Below, one piece after another: positions 1-9,249 of a stretch of DNA of 64,000 bases. The translations under genes were made by a program, and so were the position numbers. A model generated the notes under the pieces. It was given only the letters and a program-made list of their open reading frames with translations, had not been told where the DNA came from and ran no database searches. Position 1 is the first letter of the stretch. Each line of letters begins with the position of its first letter. This DNA is from Sinorhizobium kostiense (GTDB taxonomy: Bacteria; Pseudomonadota; Alphaproteobacteria; Rhizobiales; Rhizobiaceae): NCBI RefSeq assembly GCF_017874595.1, contig NZ_JAGILA010000001.1, positions 682,001 to 746,000 of the forward strand, read 5' to 3'.

Positions 1-1544
1 CGCAGACGCCGATAGTTCGGCGTGTTGTAAATCGCCTCGTGACCGCCCTCGACCGGTTTGATCGCGGGCAGCATCTTGACGCCGAGATAGGGCGTGAACA
101 CCACCGCGACGATCCAGGAGACGATGAGGGCGAAGCCCACCACCCAGAAGATGTTGCCGGCGTATTCGCCGGCCGTCGAGCGCGCGAAGCCGACCGGCAG
201 GAAGCCGGCGATCGTCACGAGTGTTCCCGACAGCATCGGCGCCGCGGTGTGGCTCCACGCATAGGCCGCCGCCTTGATGCGGTCCATGCCCTCTTCCATC
301 TTCACCACCATCACCTCGATGGCGATGATGGCGTCATCGACGAGAAGGCCGAGCGCCAGGATGAGCGCGCCGAGCGTGATGCGGTCGAGGAACCGGCCGG
401 TTTCGAGCATGATGAGGAAGACGACGGCAAGCGTCAGCGGGACGGCGGCCGCCACGACAATTCCGACTCGCCAGCCGAGGCTGAGCAGGCTTACCACCAG
501 CACAACGCCGAGCGCCATGGCGAACTTCATCATGAACTCGTCGACCGCCGAGGTGATGTTGACGGCCTGGTCGGTCACCTTGTCGAGCGTCATCCCAAGC
601 GGCAGCGCCGATGCGATTGCCGCAGTCCTGTCCTCCAGCGCCTTGCCGAGCGCGAGACCGTCCCAGCCCTCCTGCATGACAGCTGCGAGCATGATGGTCG
701 GCTCGCCCTGGCGCCGGATCAGATAGGTGGGAGGATCCTCGTAGCCGCGGCGGACTTCGGCGATGTCGGAGAGCTTCAGCGTCCGCCCATCAGCGGCGAT
801 CGGCGTGTCGGCAATCGCCTGAACACTGTCATAAGCGCCGTCAACCCGGATGAAGACCTGTGGTCCCTGTGTGTCGATCGAGCCCGCCGGTGTGACCGTG
901 TTCTGCCGCTGCAAGGCGGCAACAATATCCTGTGCCGAGACGCCGAGGGTTGCCAGTTTGGCGTAGGAAAACTCGACGAATATCTGTTCGGGGCGTTCAC
1001 CGAGGATGTTGATCTTCTTGACGCCGGGCACGTGCAGGAGGTCCTGGCGGATCACTTCCGCTTGCCTCGCCAGCTCACGCATCGGCATGCCCTTGGCCTT
1101 CAGGGCATAGAGGGCGAAGCTCACGTCCGAATATTCGTCGTTGACGAACGGTCCGAAGACGCCGGACGGCAGCTTGCGGGCTTCATCCCCGAGCTTCTTG
1201 CGAGCCTGGTAGAACTCCTCCTGCACGAGGGACGGCGGTGTGCTGTCCTTCAGGGTGACGGTCATATACGCATAGCCTGATCGTGTGGTCGTCTCCACCC
1301 GGTCGTACCAGGTCAGCTCCTGAAGCCGCTTTTCCAGCGGTTCGGCGACGAGGTCCTGCATCTCGCGTGCCGTCGCGCCCGCCCAGGCCGTCGTGACCGT
1401 CATGGTCTTGATGGTGAAGTTCGGATCCTCCGCCCGTCCAAGCATGAGAAAGGCGTAGGCGCCGGCGGCCACCAGCAGGAGGATGAAGAACAGGGTGACG
1501 GCACGTTCGCGAACGGCGATCGCGGAAAGATTGAGGCTCATCAT
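1..1544 (-). CDS. RND efflux pump inner-membrane subunit (AcrB/HAE1 family), partial
   Basis: Translating the minus strand from 1544 gives an uninterrupted frame of about 514 residues running off the left edge. It has the family layout: one N-terminal membrane helix near residues 13-32, a long periplasmic porter domain, then a cluster of helices with the conserved segment LLVDDAIIAIE and a following helix with STAGEYAG. RND proteins are proton-driven exporters working with a periplasmic adaptor and an outer-membrane channel. The ATG at 1544 overlaps the adaptor's stop codon by one base (TGATG), so the two are translationally coupled; a second ATG follows at 1541. The C-terminal half lies outside the window and substrates cannot be told from sequence. 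The divergent TetR gene at 2751 is the likely local repressor. Confidence 0.9.
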   Translation of the reverse strand, partial: MMSLNLSAIAVRERAVTLFFILLLVAAGAYAFLMLGRAEDPNFTIKTMTVTTAWAGATAREMQDLVAEPLEKRLQELTWYDRVETTTRSGYAYMTVTLKDSTPPSLVQEEFYQARKKLGDEARKLPSGVFGPFVNDEYSDVSFALYALKAKGMPMRELARQAEVIRQDLLHVPGVKKINILGERPEQIFVEFSYAKLATLGVSAQDIVAALQRQNTVTPAGSIDTQGPQVFIRVDGAYDSVQAIADTPIAADGRTLKLSDIAEVRRGYEDPPTYLIRRQGEPTIMLAAVMQEGWDGLALGKALEDRTAAIASALPLGMTLDKVTDQAVNITSAVDEFMMKFAMALGVVLVVSLLSLGWRVGIVVAAAVPLTLAVVFLIMLETGRFLDRITLGALILALGLLVDDAIIAIEVMVVKMEEGMDRIKAAAYAWSHTAAPMLSGTLVTIAGFLPVGFARSTAGEYAGNIFWVVGFALIVSWIVAVVFTPYLGVKMLPAIKPVEGGHEAIYNTPNYRRL

Positions 1545-2650
1545 CAGTTACTCCCCTCAGGAGCAGTCCGGACGCGAGCGCCTTCCTGCAGGAGATGGGC
1601 CCCGAGCGAAACAACCGGATCGCCGAAATTCAATCCGGAGATCATCGCGGTCTCGCTGGTCACGCGAACAAGTTTGACGGGGCGAAAGTGTACGGTCGAA
1701 TTGGCGCGATCCACCACCCAAACGCCGGTCTTCTCGCCGTCGTCGAGCACGGCTCCGAGCGGTACCTGGACTTCCGGCTGGTTCATCTGATTGGCAATCC
1801 GAATGGTAACCGTGGCGCCGAGCGGTGCTGCCGCGGCCCGGCCTTCGAGGACATAACGGGCCTCGTAGGTACGCGTCTGGGGATCGGCGGAGTCCGATAG
1901 TTGCCGCAGACGTGCCGTGTAGCCACGCTCGTCGCCGCCATACAGGCTGGCCTCGGCCACCGAGCCGATCGCCGGCCGCAGCGTCTCGGGAAGCGCGACC
2001 ACTGCCTCTCGGGGACCGGCGTGGGCAAGTCTAACCACCGTCTGACCCGCGGCCACGACCTGACCGGGCTCGCCGAGTGTGTCGATCACCGTACCATCCG
2101 CATCCGCAACCAGGACGGAATAGGTCGCCTCGTTCTCTGCGACCTTCGCTTCCGCTTCCGCGGCGGCAAGCTGCGCCATGGCGGTGTCGAGCGCCGTCTT
2201 CGCCTGCTCGTAACGTTGCGGCGTTGCCGCCAGTCCATTCTTCACCAGGACAGCATAGCGCCGCTCGTCCGCACGCGCCTGAACCAGAACGGCCTGTGCC
2301 GCAGCGACAGCATTGCGTTTGGCGGTGAGCGCAAGTCGGAGATCGGTCTCATCGATCTGCAGCAGCGCCTGGCCCGCCTTCACCTGTTCACCGACATCCA
2401 CAAGGCGCTCAGTGATCTTCCCCGGCACCCGGAAACCAAGATTGCTCACAACCCGCGCGGCGACCGTACCTGTGAAGGCCCGCTCGGAGCTTTCCGCTTT
2501 CGTCGCTTCGACGACCATGACAAGCGGCGACACGACGCGGGGATCCGCAGCCTCCGCGTCTCGTGCAGGTGTTTCCAAAACGAACGCGAACGCCGCGCCC
2601 CCGGCTGCAGCCATGAGGCTGATCGATGTGAAGAGAAATTTGCGGTTCAT
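1544..2650 (-). CDS. RND efflux periplasmic adaptor (membrane fusion protein)
   Basis: This 368-residue protein has an N-terminal hydrophobic export segment (residues 5-24), a biotinyl-lipoyl half-motif near GFRVPGKITERLVDVGEQV, a coiled-coil alpha-hairpin rich in Ala, Gln and Glu (about 110-170), the second lipoyl half near GTVIDTLGEPGQVV, and beta-barrel and membrane-proximal domains to the C-terminus. That is the HlyD/AcrA adaptor architecture, linking the inner-membrane pump to an outer-membrane channel. It is the first gene of a two-gene unit with the RND subunit. No outer-membrane TolC-type gene is seen within the window, so a shared channel is likely. The promoter lies in the 100 bp shared with the divergent TetR gene. 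Confidence 0.9.
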   Translation of the reverse strand: MNRKFLFTSISLMAAAGGAAFAFVLETPARDAEAADPRVVSPLVMVVEATKAESSERAFTGTVAARVVSNLGFRVPGKITERLVDVGEQVKAGQALLQIDETDLRLALTAKRNAVAAAQAVLVQARADERRYAVLVKNGLAATPQRYEQAKTALDTAMAQLAAAEAEAKVAENEATYSVLVADADGTVIDTLGEPGQVVAAGQTVVRLAHAGPREAVVALPETLRPAIGSVAEASLYGGDERGYTARLRQLSDSADPQTRTYEARYVLEGRAAAAPLGATVTIRIANQMNQPEVQVPLGAVLDDGEKTGVWVVDRANSTVHFRPVKLVRVTSETAMISGLNFGDPVVSLGAHLLQEGARVRTAPEGSN

Positions 2651-2685
2651 GTCAGATGACCCTTGTTGACGGTCGCTGCCTCAAA

Positions 2686-2701
2686 TTAGATTGCGATCTA
2701 A
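2686..2701. promoter_or_regulatory. Candidate TetR operator between efflux operon and its regulator
   Basis: A perfect inverted repeat, TTAGAT-TGCG-ATCTAA, sits in the 100 bp between the divergent efflux adaptor and TetR genes. A related half site (ATCTAA) recurs at about 2732. Placement and symmetry fit autoregulation plus repression of the pump. Binding is inferred, not shown. Confidence 0.5.
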
Positions 2702-2750
2702 ATCTATCCGTGGTATAGATGTCAAGTGAAATCTAATTGCGAGGTCGATC

Positions 2751-3353
2751 ATGAGAGTTAGTCGAGCCCGGGCGGAGGCAAATCGCGAAGCGGTTATCGA
2801 TGCGGCGAGCAGGCTTTTTCGAGAGCACGGCTTTGATGGCATTGGCCTCAAGGATCTGATGAAGGGAGCCGGCCTGACCCAAGGTGGATTCTACAAGCAG
2901 TTCGACTCCAAGGACGATCTGGCGGCGCAGGCGTCCAGGCGCGCCCTGGAGAGTGCCCTTCGTCGATGGTCCGCTGCTGCCGCGGCCAATCCGCAGGACC
3001 CGCTTGGTGCGGTGGTCGCGTTCTATCTCAGCATGGGACATCGAGAGGAAAAGATGGACGGCTGCCCGGTCGTTGCGCTGGGCTCGGATGCGGCGAGGCA
3101 AGGCGTCGACGTGAAGGCGTCATTCGAAGCCGGGATCAGGGAATATCTTGAGAAACTCGGTGACTGGATTGGCGCGGCCGACGGCGAGGAGCCGGGCGGG
3201 AAAGCCATGGCCATTCTGTCGACGATGGTCGGTGCGGTGCTCCTCTCGCGCGCCGTGAACGACGAGCAGATGTCGAAGCGGTTCCTCAAGGCGGCGGCTG
3301 AAAGCGTGCTGACGGCAGCGTCTGCAGGCGATGCAGGGCTGGGAGCGCGCTAA
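2751..3353 (+). CDS. TetR/AcrR family transcriptional regulator
   Basis: The protein has 200 residues, usual for the family. Residues 10-55 form the helix-turn-helix DNA-binding domain (AASRLFREHGFDGIGLKDL, then GLTQGGFYKQFDSKDDL), typical of TetR repressors. The rest is an alpha-helical ligand-binding and dimerisation domain with the segment MDGCPVVALGSD, seen in regulators similar to those controlling multidrug pumps. The gene is divergent from the RND adaptor gene and a palindrome lies between them, so repression of the pump and of itself is the simple model. The inducer is unknown. Confidence 0.88.
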   Translation: MRVSRARAEANREAVIDAASRLFREHGFDGIGLKDLMKGAGLTQGGFYKQFDSKDDLAAQASRRALESALRRWSAAAAANPQDPLGAVVAFYLSMGHREEKMDGCPVVALGSDAARQGVDVKASFEAGIREYLEKLGDWIGAADGEEPGGKAMAILSTMVGAVLLSRAVNDEQMSKRFLKAAAESVLTAASAGDAGLGAR

Positions 3354-3356
3354 TAA

Positions 3357-3599
3357 CGATGCGTCCGGCCGAACCGCGCAGCTGGGCTGGCAGCCGCGCT
3401 GCTCGGGTTCCTGCAGATGGGCTGCGCCGCGATCGGCGCGTCCTTCGTCAGCGCCCTGCCGTTTCCGTCCTCTGTTTCCCTTGCCGTCCTGACCACCCGT
3501 TCGGCGCTTGCCCTTCTGGTTTTCCCGCCGGTCGCGCTGCGCCAACCACGGGCGGAGCCGAGCGGTTCTAGCGGCGTGCCGCAATCAACAGGAGGATAA
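3357..3599 (+). pseudogene. C-terminal remnant of an MFS drug-efflux transporter (Bcr/CflA-like)
   Basis: An open frame begins just after the TetR gene with no plausible start and reads RAAGLAAALLGFLQMG, then a second hydrophobic stretch (SVSLAVLTTRSALALLVF), ending at TAA 3597-3599. The ALLGFLQ-type segment and the two helices resemble the last membrane helices of Bcr/CflA major facilitator exporters, which are usually about 400 residues; only about 80 remain. It is best read as the 3' stump of a deleted gene. The family call rests on pattern recognition of a short segment. Confidence 0.5.
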
Positions 3600-3779
3600 A
3601 TGCGGCGGATCGTTATCACAGGCATGGGAGCAGTCAGCCCCCTTGGAGCCAGCGTGGCGACTTCCTGGTCTCGGCTCTTGTCCGGCCATTCGGGGATCCG
3701 GCGGCTTCCGGACGAAATGGTGGGAGACCTGCCGGCGAAGGTCGGTGGAACCGTACCCTCAGTTCCATTCTGGGATTGA
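3600..3779 (+). pseudogene. N-terminal remnant of beta-ketoacyl-ACP synthase II (FabF-like)
   Basis: A good ribosome-binding site (AGGAGG) precedes an ATG that opens MRRIVITGMGAVSPLGA, the typical start of FabF-type condensing enzymes. Similarity to FabF lasts to about residue 52 (DLPAKVGGTVPS), after which the frame runs only a few codons to TGA at 3777. FabF proteins are about 420 residues with a Cys-His-His active site, all missing here. The break near 3755 coincides with the start of similarity to a different family in another frame, showing a deletion or recombination junction rather than simple decay. A 59-residue peptide could be made but is unlikely to be functional. Confidence 0.7.
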
Positions 3780-4182
3780 TCCCGTCGCCCTACAATGCTC
3801 TCTGTGCCTCGACCAAGCATGCCGTCGAAGGCTACTCCGAATCGCTTGATCACGAACTGCGGACATTCGGAATTCGGGTGGCGCTGGTCGAGCCCGGCTA
3901 TACCCGCACCGCCTTCGAGCAGAACACTATCAAGCCGGATCGCTCCATTGCTGTCTACGATGCGGTGCGCGCTGACATGGAAGTGCAGATGCGCAAGAGC
4001 GTCGAAGCAGGCGACGACCCCGAGGTCGTGGCAGAGACCATTGTCAAAGCGGCCACCGCTGAGGCGCCGAAAAGACGTTACACCGCAGGGAAACTGGCCG
4101 GCCAAGCCGATTGCTGCGTCGTTTCGTCCCCGAGTCCGCGTTCGACAAGAGCTTGCGGAAACAGACCGGCTTGCCGGTCTGA
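3758..4182 (+). pseudogene. C-terminal remnant of a short-chain dehydrogenase, frameshifted
   Basis: From about 3758 the frame reads SSILGLIPSPYNALCASTKH, which carries the catalytic Ser and the S-x-K-type helix of short-chain dehydrogenases, although the Tyr of the usual YxxxK is Cys here (CASTK). It continues through EGYSESLDHELRTFGIRVAL and VEPGYTRT. The N-terminal Rossmann fold with its GxxxGxG motif is absent. Around 4105-4115 the similarity shifts frame: the expected end, LLRRFVPESAFDKSL to the stop at 4180-4182, lies in a different frame. Missing start, missing cofactor site, altered catalytic Tyr and a frameshift make this a pseudogene. Confidence 0.65.
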
Positions 4183-4686
4183 CGCGCGGCTAGGAACAAA
4201 GCTACGGCTGAAAGATTAGGTTAACAAGCGGCGCTTGTCGACGCTCTCACAGGAGTGGCGACCACGTCTCTGCTCGGGCGACGGCATCCGTTCGGATACG
4301 CCACTTGGTCGCGGTAAGCAGCGGCGATCGGCCGATGCCCGGCATCATGCTTGAGGTCTATACCGAGGACAAGACGCTTGCGGCTGAGCCGGATGGGTAC
4401 ATCCATGTCATGTGGCCGAAGGTCGACGCGTTGCAGGTGCCAACGGCACGGACACAAACGCGTACCATTGTTCGCCGGATCGCAACGATCGGCGTCGCTG
4501 GTCTGTTTGGCTGGCTTGCCTGTCGGCACGTCGAACCGATGTCGCGTAACGCAGCTCCGGTGCACGGGCCCCTGTCGACGCGTCAGCGTTGGGGTCGCAA
4601 CGCTACCCGTTGTTTCTGCACGTCGAGGAGGAACCCATGGTTCTTGGCGAAAATAGGAACGAAGATCCGGTCGAAGGCTCGAGCGA
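4183..4686. other. Intergenic stretch without a recognisable gene
   Basis: About 500 bp follow the dehydrogenase remnant. Open frames exist on both strands but show no family motif, and none has a convincing start or ribosome-binding site. A very short frame from ATG 4637 (MVLGENRNEDPVEGSSD) ends at TGA 4688-4690 and overlaps the TTG start of the next gene, so it could be a leader peptide, but nothing else supports it. The region probably belongs to the same decayed zone as 3357-4182. Confidence 0.4.
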
Positions 4687-5748
4687 TTGACGGCAACAAG
4701 CTCAGCCCCCGAACCGGCCGAAAAGCCAGAGCGCGTATGGCTTTGCCTTTCAGGCGGCAATGCGCTCGGCGCCTATCAGACAGGCTCCTACCAAGCTCTC
4801 CATGAAAACGGAGTAGAACCGTTATGTATCGCCGGAGCTTCCGTCGGCGCGGTAACGGGTGCGATCATCGCTGGCAATCCTCGAGAGAAACGTCTCGAAC
4901 GGTTGCACGAGTTCTGGTCCCTTGCCGGCCATGGCGTCCGGGATTGGGCGCTCCTTCCAGAACTGCGATACCAGAGGCAGATGGCTGCGCTTCAGACTCT
5001 TCTGGCCGGACGGCCCGGACTTTTCCATCCCGCTTTGCCGGGATTGTGGTCCGCCTTGCCCGCCGCGCCCAATGACGTGCGGCTATTCGACACGACTCCA
5101 TTGCGCGAGACGCTATTGAGGTTGATCGACTTCGACTATCTCAACCAAGGTTCCGTGCGGCTCATCGCAACTGCCGTCGATATAGAGTCTGGCGAAGACG
5201 TCGTTTTCGACAACCGCCAGCAGGTGCTGCAGGTCGATCACATTATGGCAAGTGCGGCTATGCCGGTGGCATTTCCACCGGTGACCGTAGCAGGGCGGAC
5301 CCTGGTTGATGCCGGGGTTTCATGCAATCTGCCATTGCGCGCGCTGTTCTCCGAACTGCCCGAAGAAGACGTAACCTGTCTCTGCTTCGATATGGCGCCT
5401 CAAAGCGGTGGCATTCCCGCGTCGCTCGAAGGAACTTTGGCGCGTTCGCTGGATCTGCTGTTCGCCTGCCAATCGAAGCATGCGATCCACGACCTGCAAG
5501 TTCGGCATTCACGGGAGCCCGGCGATGCATCGGCGATCAGGCTCATCCATGTATGTTATACCGGTGACGGTCGAGAAGTAGCGCTGAAGGCGTTTGATTA
5601 TTCGCAGCGCTCGGTCGAACGACGCCTTGAAAGCGGCCATCGCGATGCCACTCTCGTTCTGAACGCCTTGCCGGGGCTGCCGCGGGCGAAAGGTGGAGCA
5701 TTCGAAACCTGGCGCCTTACAAAGGCGGGGCTTGTGAATGATTGCTGA
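4687..5748 (+). CDS. Patatin-like phospholipase
   Basis: This 353-residue protein has the patatin hydrolase features: the oxyanion Gly-rich loop CLSGGNALGAYQ (about residues 18-29), the nucleophile elbow GASVG (Ser near 52), and the catalytic Asp in VDAGVS (near 201), giving a Ser-Asp dyad. Patatin-like enzymes hydrolyse acyl esters of lipids; many rhizobial copies sit next to hydroxybutyrate dehydrogenase and are linked to polyhydroxybutyrate or lipid turnover, but no such neighbour is present here. The start is a TTG at 4687, chosen because the frame closes with a stop at 4654-4656 and no ATG or GTG lies upstream of the conserved domain. No signal peptide is visible, so it is probably cytoplasmic. 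Confidence 0.85.
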   Translation: MTATSSAPEPAEKPERVWLCLSGGNALGAYQTGSYQALHENGVEPLCIAGASVGAVTGAIIAGNPREKRLERLHEFWSLAGHGVRDWALLPELRYQRQMAALQTLLAGRPGLFHPALPGLWSALPAAPNDVRLFDTTPLRETLLRLIDFDYLNQGSVRLIATAVDIESGEDVVFDNRQQVLQVDHIMASAAMPVAFPPVTVAGRTLVDAGVSCNLPLRALFSELPEEDVTCLCFDMAPQSGGIPASLEGTLARSLDLLFACQSKHAIHDLQVRHSREPGDASAIRLIHVCYTGDGREVALKAFDYSQRSVERRLESGHRDATLVLNALPGLPRAKGGAFETWRLTKAGLVNDC

Positions 5749-6175
5749 GAATGTCTTGCCGGGACTCGCGGCAGCAACATTCCCGCGGGACCGGTCTGGT
5801 CCTCGACGTCGTGCCTAACCACACAGTCGCAACTGCATGCGGCCCAGCGAAGGCGCCGTTGTGGAGGTGCAGCATGGCCACCAGAATGAATCCACTGGCG
5901 CCACAAGCTGCCGTCCGGCGCCTTGGAACTGGATCGCCCGGGCAGCGGAATTTTTTCCCCCATTGAAACAGAAATTGATGAACGGACCCGACCGCCGACC
6001 GACGTGGCGCGAACCCCGTAAATTCCGGCCGCGCATGACGCGTCGGGCGCCAGAGGAGAGGTCCTGGGGTCGCCGCCCGACCCGTCTGGCGAGCCTCCCG
6101 GAAGTAAGTTGTTAACCTTCATTTTCTATTCGCTAGGGACAGCCCCTTCGATAATGAATTTCGAGTTTTCAGGCC
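5749..6175. other. Intergenic region between patatin gene and ftsK
   Basis: About 430 bp with no convincing gene. A short plus-strand frame contains GLVLDVVPNHT, resembling the first conserved region of alpha-amylase family enzymes, but nothing around it continues the similarity. The ftsK promoter should lie near the 3' end, where the local base composition becomes AT-richer (6117-6165). Confidence 0.35.
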
Positions 6176-8971
6176 ATGCGTATACCCCGGACAAACTTTT
6201 CGACGGCAGCTTTGCATGAGGCAAATCAGGCGGACGACTTTGACGATCCGCGTCCGGAGACGCCAGGCGAGCTGGACTCTCATCCGGCTGCGGCCACCCA
6301 CGATCACCTGTTCGAGGCACCCGAAGCACCAGGTCGGGCGGGCGGCCGCGAGGCCGACGACGTGGGTTACGTGAGTCGGGCGGCACGCCTTTACGGGCAC
6401 GGCTCCGCCTATGCGCCGGCGCAGGTGACCGCCTCCACGCGCGATCCGCTGCCGACCCTTGCCGACATCACCGGCCAGGCAGAAGGGCCGAGCTGGGAGA
6501 GCCATTTCTTCCTCTCGCCCAATGTCCGTTTCACCCGCACGCCAGAGCGCGAGTTCATGAAGCGTCGGGCGCCGGCCGAGGAAAGCGCGGTCGAAGAGCG
6601 CGAGGACGAACCTCGGGACATTGGCGTTGCCGCCAATGATGCTCCCGATACCGCGGCGGCCGAGCCGGCCCTGGTCGCTGGCGCGCATCAGGACGAAGCG
6701 CCAGTCGGAAGCGAGACGGAAGCGCCGGCTCATAGCCCCTCTGAGCTCCTCCGTGTTCTGATGAAACAACTCCCCCATTGGTCGTCCATGCAGTCGCCGC
6801 CTGAGGACGCGGTGGTTCCCGGGCCGCAAATCGCGACCGCCCCAGGGGAGCCGGCTGGCGGGAAGACCGAAGAGACTGCAGCATCCGCGCCTGACCCGAT
6901 CGAGCCGGGCATCGCCGCGGACTCTGTGGCGGATAGGGATCCTGGCCTCGCCCCTGCGCCAGGAAGTCGCGCGCGTCTCTCCTATCTCTCCGATTTTGCC
7001 TTTTTTGAATTCATGCCTTTGGAAATGGCGCCGGAGCCGGCGGAAAGCACCACGAAAGCGGTGCGCCCAGCGATCGCCGAACCAGCGGCGGTCGCCGCAG
7101 AGCCGCGCCCCGTAGCCGTGCAGCCGGCGGAAGCCGGCCCGCCGCCAACGGCGATCACGTCGCTTTTCCGCGTCGTCGAGTGCCGCCGACCCAAACAGAC
7201 ACCGGTGCCTTCGCCTAAGCGCGCGGCCCCCCCGACGCAGGCCGTTGAGGCGGCGGCTCAAATTGTGCCGGCGGCGCCCGGCCAGGCGCAGACCGTGCGG
7301 CAGGAGCCCGTCGCCGAACCGATCGAGGAAGCGCAGCCGGTGGCCGTCAAGGCGGCGGTTACCATGCCGGCCGTCGTGCAGCGTGCCGCTTCCGGCCTTG
7401 GCCCGATCGGACGCGTCGAGGTGGAAGATGCCTACCAGTTTCCGTCCGAAGACCTGCTACAGGAGCCGCCGGAAGGCCAGGGCTTCTTCATGACCCAGGA
7501 GCAACTCGAGCAGAATGCCGGGCTACTTGAAAGCGTGCTCGAGGATTTCGGCATCAAAGGCGAGATCATCCATGTGCGCCCCGGCCCGGTGGTCACGCTC
7601 TACGAATTCGAGCCGGCACCGGGCGTCAAGTCCTCGCGCGTCATCAATCTCGCCGACGACATAGCCCGCTCGATGTCGGCGCTCTCGGCGCGCGTCGCGG
7701 TCGTTCCCGGCCGCAACGTCATCGGCATCGAGCTGCCGAATGCGACGCGCGAGACCGTCTATTTCCGCGAGCTGATCGAATCCGTCGACTTCCGCAAGAC
7801 CGGCTGCAAGCTGGCGCTCTGCCTCGGCAAGACGATCGGCGGCGAGCCGGTGATTGCCGAGCTCGCCAAGATGCCGCACCTGCTCGTTGCCGGCACCACC
7901 GGCTCGGGCAAGTCGGTGGCGATCAACACCATGATCCTGTCGCTGCTTTACCGGCTGAAGCCCGAGGAATGCCGGCTGATCATGGTCGACCCGAAGATGC
8001 TGGAGCTCTCGGTCTATGACGGCATCCCGCACCTTCTGACGCCCGTCGTCACCGATCCGAAGAAGGCCGTTATGGCACTCAAATGGGCGGTGCGCGAAAT
8101 GGAGGATCGTTATCGCAAGATGTCGCGGTTGGGCGTTCGCAATATCGACGGCTACAATCAGCGGGCGGCGGCCGCGCGCGACAAGGGCGAGGCGATCATG
8201 GCCACCGTCCAGACCGGCTTCGAGAAGGGCACCGGCGAGCCGCTCTTCGAGCAGCAGGAGATGGATCTCGCGCCGATGCCCTATATCGTCGTCATCGTCG
8301 ACGAGATGGCCGATCTGATGATGGTCGCCGGCAAGGAAATCGAAGGCGCGATCCAGCGCCTCGCGCAAATGGCGCGTGCCGCCGGCATCCACCTGATCAT
8401 GGCGACGCAGCGTCCCTCCGTCGACGTTATCACCGGTACGATCAAGGCGAATTTCCCGACGCGCATCTCCTTCCAGGTCACCTCGAAGATCGACAGCCGC
8501 ACGATTCTCGGGGAGCAGGGCGCCGAACAGCTCCTCGGCCAGGGCGACATGCTGCACATGGCCGGCGGCGGCCGTATCGCCCGCGTCCACGGCCCCTTCG
8601 TCTCCGATCGGGAAGTCGAGCATGTGGTCGCGCATCTGAAGACGCAGGGGCGGCCGGAATATCTCGAGACCGTGACCGCCGACGAGGAGGAGGAGGAGGC
8701 CGAGGAGGACCAGGGGGCCGTCTTCGACAAGAGCGCGATCGCCGCGGAAGACGGCAACGAGCTTTACGAGCAGGCGGTCAAGGTCGTGCTGCGGGATAAG
8801 AAGTGCTCCACCTCCTATATCCAGCGCCGTCTCGGCATCGGCTACAACCGCGCCGCCTCGCTCGTCGAACGCATGGAGAAGGACGGCCTCGTCGGTCCGG
8901 CCAACCATGTCGGCAAGCGCGAGATCATCTATGGAAATCGCGACCATGCGAGCGGCGACGACATGGATTGA
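6176..8971 (+). CDS. ftsK: FtsK/SpoIIIE-type DNA translocase, soluble form
   Basis: This protein has 931 residues. Residues 1-420 are a low-complexity linker rich in Ala, Pro and Glu with no membrane helices, unlike classical FtsK with four. The motor follows: alpha domain near 430-540, then a RecA-like beta domain with Walker A GTTGSGKS (573-580) and Walker [11 protein letters not shown] (near 704-713). An acidic linker (EEEEEAEED) precedes the C-terminal gamma winged-helix domain (about 860-925; [16 protein letters not shown]), which in this family reads polar KOPS DNA sequences and contacts XerD. Role by family: ATP-driven DNA pumping during chromosome dimer resolution. The missing membrane anchor suggests a paralogue acting alongside a full-length copy elsewhere. 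Start ATG 6176 is the first in frame, though its ribosome-binding site is weak. Confidence 0.9.
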   Translation: MRIPRTNFSTAALHEANQADDFDDPRPETPGELDSHPAAATHDHLFEAPEAPGRAGGREADDVGYVSRAARLYGHGSAYAPAQVTASTRDPLPTLADITGQAEGPSWESHFFLSPNVRFTRTPEREFMKRRAPAEESAVEEREDEPRDIGVAANDAPDTAAAEPALVAGAHQDEAPVGSETEAPAHSPSELLRVLMKQLPHWSSMQSPPEDAVVPGPQIATAPGEPAGGKTEETAASAPDPIEPGIAADSVADRDPGLAPAPGSRARLSYLSDFAFFEFMPLEMAPEPAESTTKAVRPAIAEPAAVAAEPRPVAVQPAEAGPPPTAITSLFRVVECRRPKQTPVPSPKRAAPPTQAVEAAAQIVPAAPGQAQTVRQEPVAEPIEEAQPVAVKAAVTMPAVVQRAASGLGPIGRVEVEDAYQFPSEDLLQEPPEGQGFFMTQEQLEQNAGLLESVLEDFGIKGEIIHVRPGPVVTLYEFEPAPGVKSSRVINLADDIARSMSALSARVAVVPGRNVIGIELPNATRETVYFRELIESVDFRKTGCKLALCLGKTIGGEPVIAELAKMPHLLVAGTTGSGKSVAINTMILSLLYRLKPEECRLIMVDPKMLELSVYDGIPHLLTPVVTDPKKAVMALKWAVREMEDRYRKMSRLGVRNIDGYNQRAAAARDKGEAIMATVQTGFEKGTGEPLFEQQEMDLAPMPYIVVIVDEMADLMMVAGKEIEGAIQRLAQMARAAGIHLIMATQRPSVDVITGTIKANFPTRISFQVTSKIDSRTILGEQGAEQLLGQGDMLHMAGGGRIARVHGPFVSDREVEHVVAHLKTQGRPEYLETVTADEEEEEAEEDQGAVFDKSAIAAEDGNELYEQAVKVVLRDKKCSTSYIQRRLGIGYNRAASLVERMEKDGLVGPANHVGKREIIYGNRDHASGDDMD

Positions 8972-9036
8972 GGGGCGGGTTGGCTTCGGGCACACGCTCA
9001 AGGTTGGCAGCGACATAGAGCTTGCGGCAACCGCCA

Positions 9037-9060
9037 CCCCCTCTGGCAGGCCAGAGGGGG
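9037..9060. terminator. Perfect GC-rich hairpin after ftsK
   Basis: CCCCCTCTGGC and its exact complement are separated by two bases, 65 bp past the ftsK stop. There is no T-tract, so it may act as a weak terminator or be one copy of a dispersed palindromic repeat. Confidence 0.45.
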
Positions 9061-9237
9061 GTACTGCGCCCGTCCCCTGATTGCTCTTACGGCAACATGG
9101 CTGCCTTGCCGCCATACCTTCGTTTCTGATGAAAAAATGGGCAATTGTGCAAATCCATTGCCGATAACGGCCATGGCAGAGCGCAAGTCCTTGATAAAGA
9201 TCAGCTGACGATTTTGGCACGCCGCTTGCTTACCCAT

Positions 9238-9249
9238 CTTGTATGCAAG
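9238..9249. promoter_or_regulatory. Candidate GntR operator overlapping the regulator's start codon
   Basis: The sequence CTTGTATGCAAG is a near-perfect palindrome (CTTG/CAAG arms) and contains the regulator's own ATG at 9243. FCD-type GntR proteins often bind TTGTATACAA-like sites, so autorepression at this position is plausible. Not tested. Confidence 0.45.

Noticed and set aside
5742..5966. Short frame with GLVLDVVPNHT resembling alpha-amylase conserved region I
   Set aside because: No other alpha-amylase region follows in any frame and the frame ends after about 75 residues; chance match or unrecognisable remnant.
7523..9220. Long antisense open frame opposite ftsK
   Set aside because: High-GC third positions create long antisense frames; no family motif or ribosome-binding site and it mirrors the codon bias of the real gene.
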